Shown in pieces: positions 21,301-33,900 of a DNA stretch of 64,000 nucleotides (positions are counted from its first letter, which is position 1; each line of letters opens with the position of its first letter). The stretch is from Daucus carota subsp. sativus (taxonomy: Eukaryota > Streptophyta > Magnoliopsida > Apiales > Apiaceae): assembly GCF_001625215.2 (NCBI RefSeq), contig NC_030383.2, positions 384,779 to 448,778 on the forward strand. The letters are read 5' to 3'. The notes under the pieces are model-generated. The model saw nothing but the letters and a program-made list of their open reading frames with translations, was not told where the DNA came from and did no database searches. A program made the position numbers and the translations under genes.

Positions 21301-23882
21301 ACTAGTTTCATCCACTGAACACCCAGTATTACATCATATCCACCTAAAGGAATGATGTTCATATCAGCGTGGAACTCCCTTTCTGCCATCTTCCATTTAA
21401 CCGACTCGCTCACTGAAGTACAGCTCAAGCTTGACCCATTGGCTACAGTGATATTGATAGGGTTACATGATTTAACTGGTAACTTTAACTTCTTAGCTAA
21501 GCCTTGGGCTAAGAAATTGTGAGTAGATCCACTATCGATTAACAGACTGATTGGCATGTTCTTGATTCTGCCCTGTAATTTAATAGTGTTATTCCCTCGA
21601 CTGCCGTAGACAGCATGTATGGATATACTAGCATCTTTATCCGCAGGAGGCTCCTCAGATTTCTCATCCTCTCCCCATACTACAGCCATTTCATCCTCAC
21701 AATCTTCTGCTGCCTCAGGCTCATCACCAAAAATAACATAAAGCTTCTTTTTCTTGCAGTCGTGCCCTGGAGTAAATTTTTCATCGCAATGAAAACATAA
21801 CCCCTTCTTCTTTTTCTCATTCAACTCGTCCAATGTGAGTCGTTTAGAGTCACTATTTTTAGGAGGAACATAAGGTGTGAAGCTTTTAGGGGTAAAGGAT
21901 TTAAGAGGGATGGAACTAGGATTTGGCTTGGCAACATTACTTTTATAACGCTTGTCAAGAACACCCAACAAATACTCTTGACCCCGTGCCATGTTTCTGG
22001 CCTCCTGCAGTGTGGAGGGACGGTGGTTGTAGAGGGCCTGTGAAATTTCTTCTTTTAGGCCACTGATGAATGTGTCAATGTAGTATGACTCATTATGATG
22101 GCCAACCAAGGTCATTACATGGCTACGCAGCTCATCAAATTGGGAGATATACTCTTCTACACGACCCTTCTGCACTAGTTTAGTGAATTGACCCACCAAA
22201 TTTTCATAGCCCACTCGTGAGAAACGATTACAAATCAATTCAACAAAATCAGGCCATAGTAAACAGGGCTTGTCTTCCTCCACAGATCGGAACCAAATGT
22301 CAGCCTCAGCTTCAAGATAGAGGGAAGCACAAATAACTCTAGCCCTCGCATCCAAGGAAGGATGTAACAAGAAATATTTCTCACATTTGCTAACCCAAGA
22401 ACGAGGGTCCTTGCCATCAAATTTAGGAAAGTCGACCTTTGGGGGTTTGTAAACTGGACTGCTGAAGGTGGATCTTGGGGGTGGATTTGGGATAGTAGTG
22501 ACCACTGTCGAGAAAGGATTAAAAGGTGGGGGTAATGAGGTGTGTAGTGAGGGAAAGAACCCTGGTGCATAAGGGTTTGGTTGGTTACTCTGGTAAGGTG
22601 GGAATAGGAACATATGAGGGTTGGGGTTTTGGAGGTGTTGAGGGTTTTGAGATTGATAGGCTGTGTAGTGAGTAGTCAGGGTAGTTGAGGGTCTGGGAAC
22701 AATTGGAATAGAGGTATATTGAGGGTGACCCATAATTACTTCACTGTGTGGAGTGGGTATCAAGGTACGTGGTAAGGTGGTGGTAGGCATAGTAGTTTCA
22801 GGCTTATTGACTGAGGAGGTAGGAGTACCAGAAATCATAGTGCCATGCTCATCAAAGAAAGCAGGTGGAACGATAGTGCCAAAACGAGTTGGAGTATGGA
22901 GGGTTAAGGGTAGAGTACCTGGGTTTGTAGAGCTAGTGACATGGTGGCTAGAACTGCCTTCACCATCTCCCTCAGCGCTACGAGTGTGAAGATCTTGCTT
23001 CACCATCGACATCAACTCCAAGAAACTCTTCTTAATATCATTGTTGGAAGCAACCAAGGTGGCCAGGGAAGCATCCACCGTTGATAAGTGAGATTTTGTG
23101 TCGTTGACAGTAAGTTGAAGAGCAGCCACAGTCGTCTCCAGGGTGGAGATAGCTTTGTCATGATTTTGTAACGAAGGGTTGGACGCCATTGGAACACAGG
23201 CAAGAGGAGGACGGCTCTGATACCAGTTTGTTATGATAACAGCTATTGAAATGCAGAAGGAAGACAAAATACAGGAAAATGCAAGAGAAAAACAAAGTTC
23301 ATTTAATCCATGCGTTGTACATTGTCCTTCTCCATACATTTATGGCCAAAGCAGGGACCATTAGGCTAATAGACACGTGCTATCCACATGATTCTTCCAC
23401 TACTATTACATGACTAGGATAGAGATGATTCTTAACTAATCAGACAATTAAACAAAAGCATATTCCAACGGTAATTTATAATATTCTCCAGCTCTTATTC
23501 GTGACACTGAGTCCCTACTAGTACGGAATAATTAAAAACACATGTTCTTAACCTAACAACTACGCGACTAACAAGTAACAATTAATCGAGAAGCATAACA
23601 AATTACATCTATCTTAATCAAAAACATCGCTAGTTAACATCAATAGCATGGAATTAACAATGTAACGCATTATAATTAGCTTACGACTTGAAATCGTCCT
23701 TAAAAACCTAATAAAATAGAAACAATAAAAGAATACAAATATTAATTGCAGAAATGAGTAGAGAAGGAAAGTACCAGAAAAGACCAGTGGTTTAACGGCG
23801 ATTTAATACACGCTTCTTGTTCTTGTTGTTGTTGATTTTTAAGTGATGCAGCTTGTGCTTTTGACTTCCTCATCGGCGCCAT
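15320..23882 (-). CDS. Uncharacterised plant-specific basic Ser/Lys-rich protein, split by a retrotransposon
   Basis: Six exons reconstructed by eye: 23882-23775, 17641-17577, 17483-17454, 17339-16463, 16201-15932 and 15388-15320, giving 472 residues with every junction in phase and a TAG stop at 15320-15322. The short N-terminal exon starts [13 protein letters not shown] with a Gln-rich run. The next exons carry the conserved-looking blocks [19 protein letters not shown] and [19 protein letters not shown]. The long fourth exon is basic and rich in Ser, Lys and Thr, as in disordered nuclear proteins. I recognise it only as a plant protein of unknown function. Intron 1 is 6.1 kb, almost all of it a same-strand LTR retrotransposon, so the first exon is easily lost in automatic annotation. 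Expression may be altered by the LTR. Confidence 0.72.
17971..18248 (-). repeat. LTR, 3' copy in element orientation
   Basis: 278 bp, identical by eye to the copy at 23229-23506. Identical LTRs mean the insertion is recent, because both are copied from one template at insertion. Confidence 0.95.
18249..18262 (-). other. Polypurine tract next to the 3' LTR
   Basis: The minus strand reads GCAAGGGAGT directly before the 3' LTR. Position and purine content fit the plus-strand primer of reverse transcription, though the tract is short. Confidence 0.6.
18279..23189 (-). pseudogene. Retrotransposon Gag-Pol polyprotein, one in-frame stop
   Basis: A single long frame from ATG 23189 (MASNPS) is open to a TAA at 19329-19331, then continues in the same frame to 18279. 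An in-frame ATG inside the LTR (23339) is less likely as the start. Parts in order, with approximate residues from 23189: a Gag region; zinc knuckle [14 protein letters not shown] (about 460); aspartic protease [11 protein letters not shown] (about 548); reverse transcriptase with [14 protein letters not shown] (about 886); RNase H with VIETDAC (about 1034); integrase HHCC zinc finger ending CDICLRNK (about 1260). After the stop come the integrase core ([21 protein letters not shown]) and a chromodomain-like end ([12 protein letters not shown]). The stop separates the zinc finger from the catalytic core. No frameshift was seen, so this copy is almost intact. Confidence 0.92.
23213..23225 (-). 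other. Primer binding site for initiator tRNA-Met
   Basis: The minus strand reads TGGTATCAGAGCC three bases inside the 5' LTR. This is the usual plant PBS complementary to the 3' end of initiator tRNA-Met. Confidence 0.93.
23229..23506 (-). repeat. LTR, 5' copy in element orientation
   Basis: 278 bp, directly followed by the second CTGAG target duplication. On the minus strand it should hold the element promoter, and transcription would run through the element toward the downstream host exons. Confidence 0.95.
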
Positions 23883-24520
23883 GGCTGTACGGACACGAAT
23901 CTTGAGGAGATTGAAGAAGACGACGATTCCCCTTTTTCTTCCTCAAACTGTTTTACCACACTCGCTCATCATTTTTTGATTTTTGTATTTTAAGTTTTAA
24001 CCGGCAACTTACAAGCTTTTTCAAATATAGTAATAAATTAATTAACAATTAATAATTAAATGTGTGTATCCGTGATTAAAATATCAATTAAAAAGGTTTC
24101 AAAAAAAATATCAATTAAAAAAATTAATTTATCAATACGTATCAGTATTATAATTTAGTCAGTTTCATATTAAAGTTTCAATAAAAAATAAAATTATTCA
24201 TTTTATAATCTTTCTCGTTATCTATAAATTCATACGCATACTCAAATTTCAATTCGGAAATTTTGAGAATACTTTATAATATCAATAATCACGCAAAATA
24301 CAGATTGGGAATATTTGATCGGGTGAGTCGGAGAAATCCCAAAATTATTTATGAGTATACCTTCATATATTCCATTGATGAAAGGTTATCGGGTGTGTAT
24401 TTTAAATTTGACCAAATGGATCATATCGATATATATGCATCTACTTCTATATCTATATCTATATATTATTATGCATCTACTTCTATATCTATATCTATAT
24501 ATTAAATAAAAGGGGACTAA
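23883..24520. other. Upstream region of the minus-strand gene; short tandem duplication
   Basis: This is the 5' flank of the gene starting at 23882. It is very A+T rich. At about 24437-24503 a unit of roughly 32 bp beginning ATGCATCTACTTCTATATC is duplicated, next to short TATCTA repeats. There is no coding sign. Confidence 0.5.
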
Positions 24521-27500
24521 GGGTAAAAAGAGCAAGAAAAATGCTTGTAAAATTACGTATATGCCCTCAGTTTTTCACATAATTCCTGCAATGCCATCAG
24601 CTCTTCGTTTTCTTCGTACTCTAGAACAGTTTCTTCATGTGTATATCATCCGGCTGCTTTTGATTCACCTCAACTATTCCCTCCTTACCAACAATTATGT
24701 CTGTATGGGTTGTCTCTCCCAGACTGGGCCCTAACATATATAGAATTTCAATCAGTGCCATGCTCTCTATATTAGTAATATTACACAGCCGCTTGGGTTA
24801 TATTGCCGGCCACCATCTAAAGAATTAGCGGACGTGGGGACCGAAGCATACAAACACATACACGCACTTGAGGAAATCGGATAGTGCGACCTAGGGTTTT
24901 AGCTAGGTCCATCATCGCCATTCGGAGCTCCATTTAGTCCAGAAATATGGCATCATCTGATAGTGAACTGAGGATTTGTTCCATGATAAAAAGCTTGTGA
25001 AGAATCCCTTCGTCCCGGTTTCTCTTTCCCTCTTTATTCATTTCTGCCCTTATTTGTATTTGTATATATGGATTACACCGTATATGCTGTGCCAATTATT
25101 TTATCAGCTTTGTTACAATATTATAATCATTTTACAATGTTAGCTCCATTGTTGCCCAGCTTTTGATGAAGACTGAGAAGCATGCCTGTTTGGTATCTGA
25201 ACAATTAAATTCCTTTCAGCTTCAGCCTTGTTTTGTAGTTCTATAAGATGAGATACAGAACTTTATTCTTTTGAGTGGCCCGCTTGCATCAAAACAACAA
25301 CTCTATTCGGCTTATAATGGAATGGGATACTTGTATGTTAAAGGTTATGTTGTGAAGAAAAAGAACTTTACCAAAGTAAGAGGCCTACTTATAGTAGTTA
25401 CATGTTCACAATATTTGCATTCTTGATCATTTTGGGGGTTGCATTAGTAGACATTGCATACTCTTGTTATCTTATATATAGTTTTTACTCTTTATGGTAC
25501 AATCTAATTTATATATTATCGTAACGAATCTATCATATCTTACTTAAGTTAGATTATCAAGTTCTGTTTGGTGATTCTTAAAATAGAGAAAGTACTGGAA
25601 GGGCAGGATCAAAGGTGTTGTATGGCTTGTATTGACGGGGCAGAGGAAGAGACATGTGTCAAGGTAATTTTATCCGCTCCTCTCAATTGTGTTTGTCGAT
25701 GTTTTGCTGACTTGGTGTGCAATAGATTTAACAATATCTTCCTGTTGAAACTTATATATAAAGATTTACTCACTTCCGTGTAGTTATCCACTCCAGAATG
25801 TATTCTGGTGCTTTGTTTTGCCAATGCCCTTCAAAAAGTTTTCTCTTTTCTAGATAATTAGTAATTACCACAATATTGTATTGGCATCATTAGTCGTAGC
25901 AAATAGCAAATCTTGAACAAGAACAGAACCATAAATCTTTTGTTTAAATAATTATTTCTTATATACAATGATGGGCATATCTGAATTTTGTTTTTAATAT
26001 GATGTGTTCTTAATATTGTATAGTAATAATTTTGGCTCTGGTCCTCTACATGTCATTCTACAAACAATAAAACTAAAACATAAAACGTGTTTGGTCCTAT
26101 GTCGGAAGCTGAAAGAAAAGTAAAGAAATCAGAGGCAGCGTTGTATTATGATCTTTATGAGTTATTGTTTTGTTCTATTTTATTTGTTATGTGTTTGTTT
26201 CCTCTCCTAATATAATTACTGAAAAGTAATAGAACGCCTTTCTTTGATGTGAAAGATTTTATGTCCCTGTTATTACACCTCCCTTACAGTTATTGCTTGA
26301 ATCTCTTGCACTATGTATATGATAAAAACTAGAAATCTTAGTAGTAAAAAAAGTTCATCTCTTTTAATATTTAAAGTACAGGGTTTTATCTTGTTTAGGC
26401 CCATTGTCGACTTGAGGAATTAAATCACATTTTTATTAAGATAATATATTAAATTTGCGAATATTTTGAATAAATCACCCAAAATAGTACTTGTTATAAC
26501 TAAAACTAGGGGTGCACCAGAAAACAATTGGTCTTTGACTGGTTTGTTCTAATGCTATTAATTTTGTATTTCATTTCATAATTAATTCTGTGAAAACTAT
26601 AGAACGCCTGTTTACTTAATATAGTGTGCATATTTTTTAAATTTAATAAAAAAAAACTAAGTGATATGTTTTGCTTCCATGTTCTTAATAAATTTAAATG
26701 TTATTACATAAGTATAAAACTTTGTAGTGATTGCTTAAGTTTAGTCATTCTTATTAAAATATTAACTTCTTGAATAAAATATACATGAGGTATGTAATAT
26801 GACTGAAGTATTTGAGATCTCTTGCAGCATACATGATCTGTCTTCAGTCAGTGCTATATAGTTTGTAAACTTTGCACTCTGAATTCATTGTGTTCTTTTT
26901 AAATATGTGTATACTTTAAGCTTCACTGCTTTCTTTTCTTGACTAGGCCTGTTGTAAAGTCTTCTGTACCTTTCCCATCTTTAAGCTGTGTAGTTAGAAT
27001 AATGCATTATAGAGTAATCTATTTTCCTACATTGGAAAAAAGAAATAGAATGGGGCTACGGGAAGTTAATATTAAGATGTTTGTAGATGCAAGTGATATA
27101 AGTACTCTGAATTTGTATACTAAGCAATGGCAGACTGGCAGCACAGTTGGTATAAGAGCTGATGCAACTAAAAACAGCCCACTTCCACCTTCTTTATTCA
27201 TTTTTTCCAGTGCATATCCTCACATTACATAACAAGTTGTTTATATTTAAATACATACATAAAATATGGTTAGAGGAAGTAAGATTAATTTCCTCTGTAC
27301 CTCATTTTAAGCATACCTTCAATGTAAATCTTTTTAGGACAACTGTTACCAAGTGCATATTCATTTATATCATTGTTCTTTCTCTTAGCCTCGACAGTTT
27401 TTTGACTTGGACTTGGACGGTTTTTTTTTAAATCTGCAGCTTTTACTATACGAAATATCTTATATGCGCCATCTTTGTTGTCCTTGAATAGGGATCGGGA

Positions 27501-28680
27501 AATAAGATTAAATTATCTGTGTAGTGAAGTAAGTTTATTAGGTAAAAATTAATTTTTTGTTTGTTGGTGGATGCTCTGTAACATAAAATCTAAAGGGAAG
27601 ACTGAAGCAATATAGGATTAACAATGATGACAGATGCATCATACTTGTGTTCTGTTGCATTAGTAGGATTACCACCTCATCTGCCCCAAAGACTTACAAG
27701 CATGAACGTTTGCTACTATAATTTACAAGCAGTTGCAAGGGCATTGACCTTTATGATGCAAAATGTTTGGGGCAGATGAGGTGCTTTCGCTTCCCTCATA
27801 AGGTGCTTTTGCTTTTCATTATGCAAACATCAGATTATGTTAGTTCTATTAATTTGGCAGATATCAAGGGGGTCAAAACTTCAAATAAGAAGAACCATAA
27901 AAAGCAGAAGGAGCAAAAGAAAACTTCTTCCAGTAGTGCTTCTTCTTCTACTGAAGCCTGTACTTTAAAAGCAATATGTGGCCAGCCACATGATGTCCAT
28001 TGTGATATTCTTGATTTATTTCTTACACCTTTTGACCAGCATAGTGTATACAGTTGACATAAATCTAAGTTCCTAAGAAGATGTGTCTTTCTAGGATGTA
28101 AATGCTTCTGATTCTGCAAATCATGGGTCGGTTCCAGTTATGATACACTATTAAGCAGATGGGAGCTTTTATTTGGAGGAAGACACATTTTATAATTATC
28201 TGGATCCTGCGTTGAAAGAAAAGGATGATAGGTTAGCCTGTTAATCTTTTAGGGCCTCAAAACATGAAAAGTAGTATGTTTTATTTGAGTGTAGTATTAT
28301 ATACATATACTTCTAATTAATTAGTTACTTTTCCTAATGTGGAAATTACAGTTAACCATATTTTGATGGTACTTGTGTCATTTATGATCTAATCGGATCT
28401 AATTACTTTGAGAAACTTTTGGGAGTTGAATGACAGTATGTGAATATGCGCTAACATCCGGTTTGCAAGCTATAATGCAGCCTCTTTTTATTGCCAGCCG
28501 GAAGGAACAAACTGAGTATATGTACGAATTGCATTCATAGAATTGTGGTATAAGCAAATATAGCTTCGTGCATACACAACAATAATAGTCCTTCATGATT
28601 TTAAAATAAAAAAGTTTTATCGCAATGCCCATGCGGGCTTTTACGCTAATTAACAATTAAATTTGATTCCAACATAGACG
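24521..28680 (+). other. Region with decayed coding-like fragments, no gene resolved
   Basis: Several plus-strand pieces look like old exons but do not join. Near 24947 an ATG-led frame (MASSDSELR) is followed two bases out of frame by EDLFHDKKLVKNPFVPV before a GT, which slightly recalls an HIG1-type protein. Near 25600 DQRCCMACIDGAEEETCVK precedes a GT. Near 27860-28015 IKGVKTSNKKNHKKQKEQKK is followed by a Ser-rich run. Near 28200 FYNYLDPALKEKDD precedes a GT. Stops and frame changes lie between and inside them. The likely reading is one or more pseudogenes, or a gene with small exons that I cannot assemble. Confidence 0.35.
27673..27783 (+). repeat. Perfect 18-bp inverted repeat, 75-bp loop
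   Basis: CACCTCATCTGCCCCAAA at 27673-27690 pairs exactly with TTTGGGGCAGATGAGGTG at 27766-27783. Pairing stops at once on both sides. It could be a small foldback element, a hairpin RNA source or a local inverted duplication. It matches no microRNA I know. Confidence 0.6.
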
Positions 28681-29065
28681 TTGATCGGTGAAGAATAATT
28701 CCAGGCTTCGCTAGAAAGCCCAGTTCCCAGTTCCAATAATAACCCAACGACTTAGTTCTGGATCAATATAAAGCCAACAGCTCTCTAGGCCCATAGCCCA
28801 AAGCAAGAAAAAGCTGGGCAGATAAATTTGTAGATAGATGGGGTGGGTAGGATATGTTGAAAATCTTTTGAAGCTCTCTCATTGGTCCAGACGAGTCTCT
28901 GGGAGTATCAACCACCACAATTTGCATGCAAAATTTTCAGCCACAAGTAGCCTGGCCTCCCCTGCCTACACATAGACATCAGCTTCTCATTCATTTCCAT
29001 ATTGCTCTTCACAACCTTCTTCTTACTTGAAAGATTATATCTCAAGAGAGACTAGAGAATATTGC
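28681..29065 (+). promoter_or_regulatory. LHCB3 promoter and 5' UTR
   Basis: The interval holds an AAAATCT site at 28860-28866, like the CCA1 site of light-harvesting promoters, an inverted CCAAT box (ATTGG) near 28881 and a GATAA-type I-box core near 28821. These are expected in light- and clock-regulated photosynthesis genes. I see no convincing TATA box close to the ATG, so the transcription start is not fixed. Confidence 0.4.
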
Positions 29066-30174
<1,109 letters not shown>

Positions 30175-30912
30175 ATATCTCATCTCATTAATCTAGTGTT
30201 TTGTTATCAATGGACAAGTGAAAAATATTTTGTAAATTGTTGAAGTCCATATGTTGGCAGTTTATGTACTTTGTTGGAATTTATCAAAGCAATTTGTGTT
30301 GTTTTGCTTTATATATTGGCAATTATGCTTTAGTTCTGGAGCTAAACATGTTCATATGTATGTACTGAACTTCATGAAGTGAGGAAAAATGATACAGAAT
30401 TAAAAAAATAAATCATCTAAAAGATTTTGAAATACATTAACATGGGGCCATAAGTGTAAGGTCCCGATCCTACGTATAATCTAACTATAAGCATCAGAGA
30501 GGGAGAGGCCATATGTACATTTCTCTTTCACATCTCGGAATCAACTGCTTGTTCAACGGCTTCGTTTTTGTTTTCTTACATGACAACAACAATGTTATTC
30601 ACACTCCTTACCAACAACTCCAGGAACGAACAAAGTAAAAAGAAAAACATACCAGATCCTTCCTCTTGTGATAGGCTGGTTTATTCTTCCTCGGGTTAGT
30701 AACAAACTTTTCTATATATGAAAACTTGATCAGCCATCCAACTATGCTCACACCTCGTGCTACTATAAAAGGCTAATATATGTCGGAAGACAAGAATAGT
30801 CTTGCAGTTGGGGAGTGGAAGCTTCATCATTTTGACAACAGTTCACTTCTGGATAATAGATACATCCGTGTCTGTCCATACACATATATGCAACTGCTGC
30901 TTTTCTGCCCTT
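30175..30912. other. Convergent intergenic region (LHCB3 and myosin 3' ends)
   Basis: The 3' UTRs of LHCB3 (+) and the myosin gene (-) meet here. I see no coding frame or repeat. Confidence 0.6.
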
Positions 30913-33900
30913 CTATTTAAACTTTAAAGTCCTCAGTATCCACAACCATCTGTGGTGGTGATGCTGTTGATGTCTTTCTGCTTCTTGTTGCTTTTGCAAT
31001 TTTGCCCTGGCATCCCGCAAACGAGCTTTGTAATCTCTCTCCCAAGAATCAAATTTTTGTTTCAGGACCCGAAACTCTTCATCAAAATTTGTTGATTCTG
31101 AGTTGACCTCTACAATAGCGAGAGCTTCATTATCAAAGTTCTGTGACTGGCTCTCAAATTCTTTCGAGAGATGACTGATTGCATTACGACTTCTCGACCA
31201 GTTACTGTGTTTGGTGAGAGGGCTCCCACCAGGCTGACCAGAAGCATTGTCAGAATCACCCTTTCTAGCAGCAGCAAGGCTCCTCTGTATTTGTCAGAGT
31301 AATTACCATAATAATGTCATACATTGACTTACATATGGCGGAACACTTACAGAAATCAACTTCAAAAGGTTACTTCTAACAGTAAAAGTTTTTTTGCAAG
31401 AAAAACAACACTACACACATAACAAAATTTGTATCAGTTTCTATATGAGTAAAAACCACAAGGTAATCATGTTAAGGAAACAAAAAAATTGTGTCAGTTT
31501 CTCTATGTGTTTTCAGAAGTAATTTTACTAATCACAGATCTGTCACTACAGAACCAGAACTTCGGTCAAATTCAAGTTCCTATGCTGATCAATATAACGG
31601 CAACTGGAGGGCATACGGTTTTCTCTTAGCAGGTGACAATGACAAGGGTATCCAGGTGCTCATTGCTCAGCAAACCAATTCAACGAACATGTCAACATTT
31701 ATCATGTAAAGATCAAAGCTTATACTTATGTTTGAACTAGAGATGCAACAACTAGTTGACCATTGCATGAGCTAGGTTTGACCACATTCACAATGATTTT
31801 CCAAATGGACGTGTTGTAATGTAAGCATTTATGAAAACATGTCTGCATTAAGGAATTCAAACTTACTTGCAAGGATGCTATCTTCATTTCCCACATTTCC
31901 TCAATTGATTTCACCTTAGCTTGGTATTCCAACAACCGATTTTCATGTTGTTCTACTAGAACTCTGAGTGCTGTTTTTTCCTCTTCCAGTTTGCTAACGG
32001 CAGCTTCTGCCTCTAAAACCCGCTTTTGAAGCACTGCTACGGCTGAAGGCCAGTTTAGCTTACTCTGTTGAAGAAAAAGGAAAGGAGAATAATTGCCAAA
32101 ATCCTCAATGTACAGATGTAAAGAAGAAGAAACAATACATGATATCTCACTTTTATGGATAGAACACCAAGATTTCTTGATATTTATATTTATTCCGTTT
32201 AAACTTGTAATATACTTTGCCTTTTATCATTTTATCAATCTAATAAGAATGAACAGTTGTCATTCTCTAACTCTACATTTGCTTATCCCGCTAACAGAGT
32301 TGACATTTGAAAACAACTTTGTCAGTTACCATATGGAAAAATTAGCAGACGAACTTGACACTAGATACATGCAAAATCATGGTACATGTAACCTTGTGAA
32401 TCATGGAAAGGAGTTATATTTATTATGGAAACAGAAAATGCAGCCAAATGGCAATAAAAATACCCATAAGGTACAGAAAATATATTGTAATATATAAATA
32501 CCTTTACAGTAGAATTCATCAGGTCCTGGGTGCCGCTAGAATTCTGCAAGTGATTAATATGCTTTCGGACCAACAGCCCACGTATTACTGAAAATTTACA
32601 GTCCCACTATCAATAACTACAATTTTATAACAGTAACAATAACAATCACTCCAATATCATGTTAATTAAGCACAAAAGAACTTGCAAGATAAATCTTACC
32701 AGATTGCAATTGAACAGCAGCACTCAATTGATCATTAAGTCTTTTCGCAACCTGCTGCCTCAAATTTATCATAACACTGTACTTTCTTTTAACAATATCT
32801 GCACGAACAACTGCAGGCACATGACGATCACAGAGATATTTAAGAATCTTATGTTTGAATAAAATGGAGAGCAGTGGGATATAACATATCACTAAAATCA
32901 AATGCCATTATCATTTAATTGTCCATTGTAATACAATTATAATCACTATATCTAGTTCATTGCTTAAAGCCTTAAACTCGCTTACTACTCATCTCTGTTT
33001 GAATAATCCCATGCGACACAATATTAGTCATCAACCTTAATTCAATAAAGACCTTGAATCTCTACAAAGCTTTAACTGAAGGGTGTGACATGAAATTGCT
33101 CTTTTCAGTATTTCCGTGTAAAATTCAGAATATAGATTACAAACCGACAGTTTGTCAGTTTTTGCTGATTGACACTATGATTTTACTTATTAGATATACA
33201 TACTGTATATGAATAATTGCTTTTATGATATAAATATAAGTACAAGCTTGATAGCCTTTAATCTTTGGTAGTCTCCCAACAGATTAAAGGTTGATTTGTA
33301 ATTTGACTATCTAAAGCAACAGTTATGATATCTATACATAAATATATAGCAGATAACGGACTGCTTTTACATTAGTCATTATCAAGTAGGGTATCCTCAT
33401 CCGAAAAAACCAATAGAAAGTGGAAATCATATCTTACATGATTGCAGTGTTATCGTGCCTCTCTTCAGTTCCTTGAAGTAACGATAAGCCAGATGACGAC
33501 GAAAGTGTTTCTGCACCTCAAGGGTACCTTGTAAAACTCGTTTTCTAGTATCCTCTAATGCACCAATCTATCAAGCCAGATAGCACATCACTGTAATAAT
33601 TTATTAAGGCAGCGTGTAATTTTAAATATGAACAACATGATGGACTTTAGACATTTATCTATTGAGGACTGAGGAGTGTATTTCACTGGAAATATTGAAT
33701 GTTTAGTAAAGTGGAGCAAGTAATGTAGTAAACTGTATTTTTTCTGGAATCTTATCCTTTGGGTGTTTTATAATTTGTACATGTGGGTAAAATGGTTCGA
33801 AACATAGAATTAATGTGAGTTCTTTTGATTTAGTTGATGCATGCGTAGACTTTTTATGCTTTTAAGGAATATTACGTATTACCAGTCACATGATATTTTA

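Larger units (their letters stand above)
17971..23506 (-). mobile_element. Complete Ty3/gypsy LTR retrotransposon (chromovirus, Reina-like)
   Basis: The element is 5,536 bp, bounded by two 278-bp LTRs that begin TG and end CA on the plus strand, and flanked by the 5-bp target duplication CTGAG (17966-17970 and 23507-23511). On the minus strand the order is 5' LTR, initiator-Met PBS, gag, protease, reverse transcriptase, RNase H, integrase with a chromodomain-like tail, purine-rich tract and 3' LTR. The domain order is Ty3/gypsy. The small size, short LTRs and chromodomain suggest the Reina group of chromoviruses, which is an inference. It sits in intron 1 of the host gene in the same direction. 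Confidence 0.95.

Noticed and set aside
23229-23339. Gag-Pol start at the upstream ATG in the LTR (23339)
   Set aside because: That ATG lies inside the LTR and the frame runs through the PBS. The ATG at 23189 after the PBS is the natural start.
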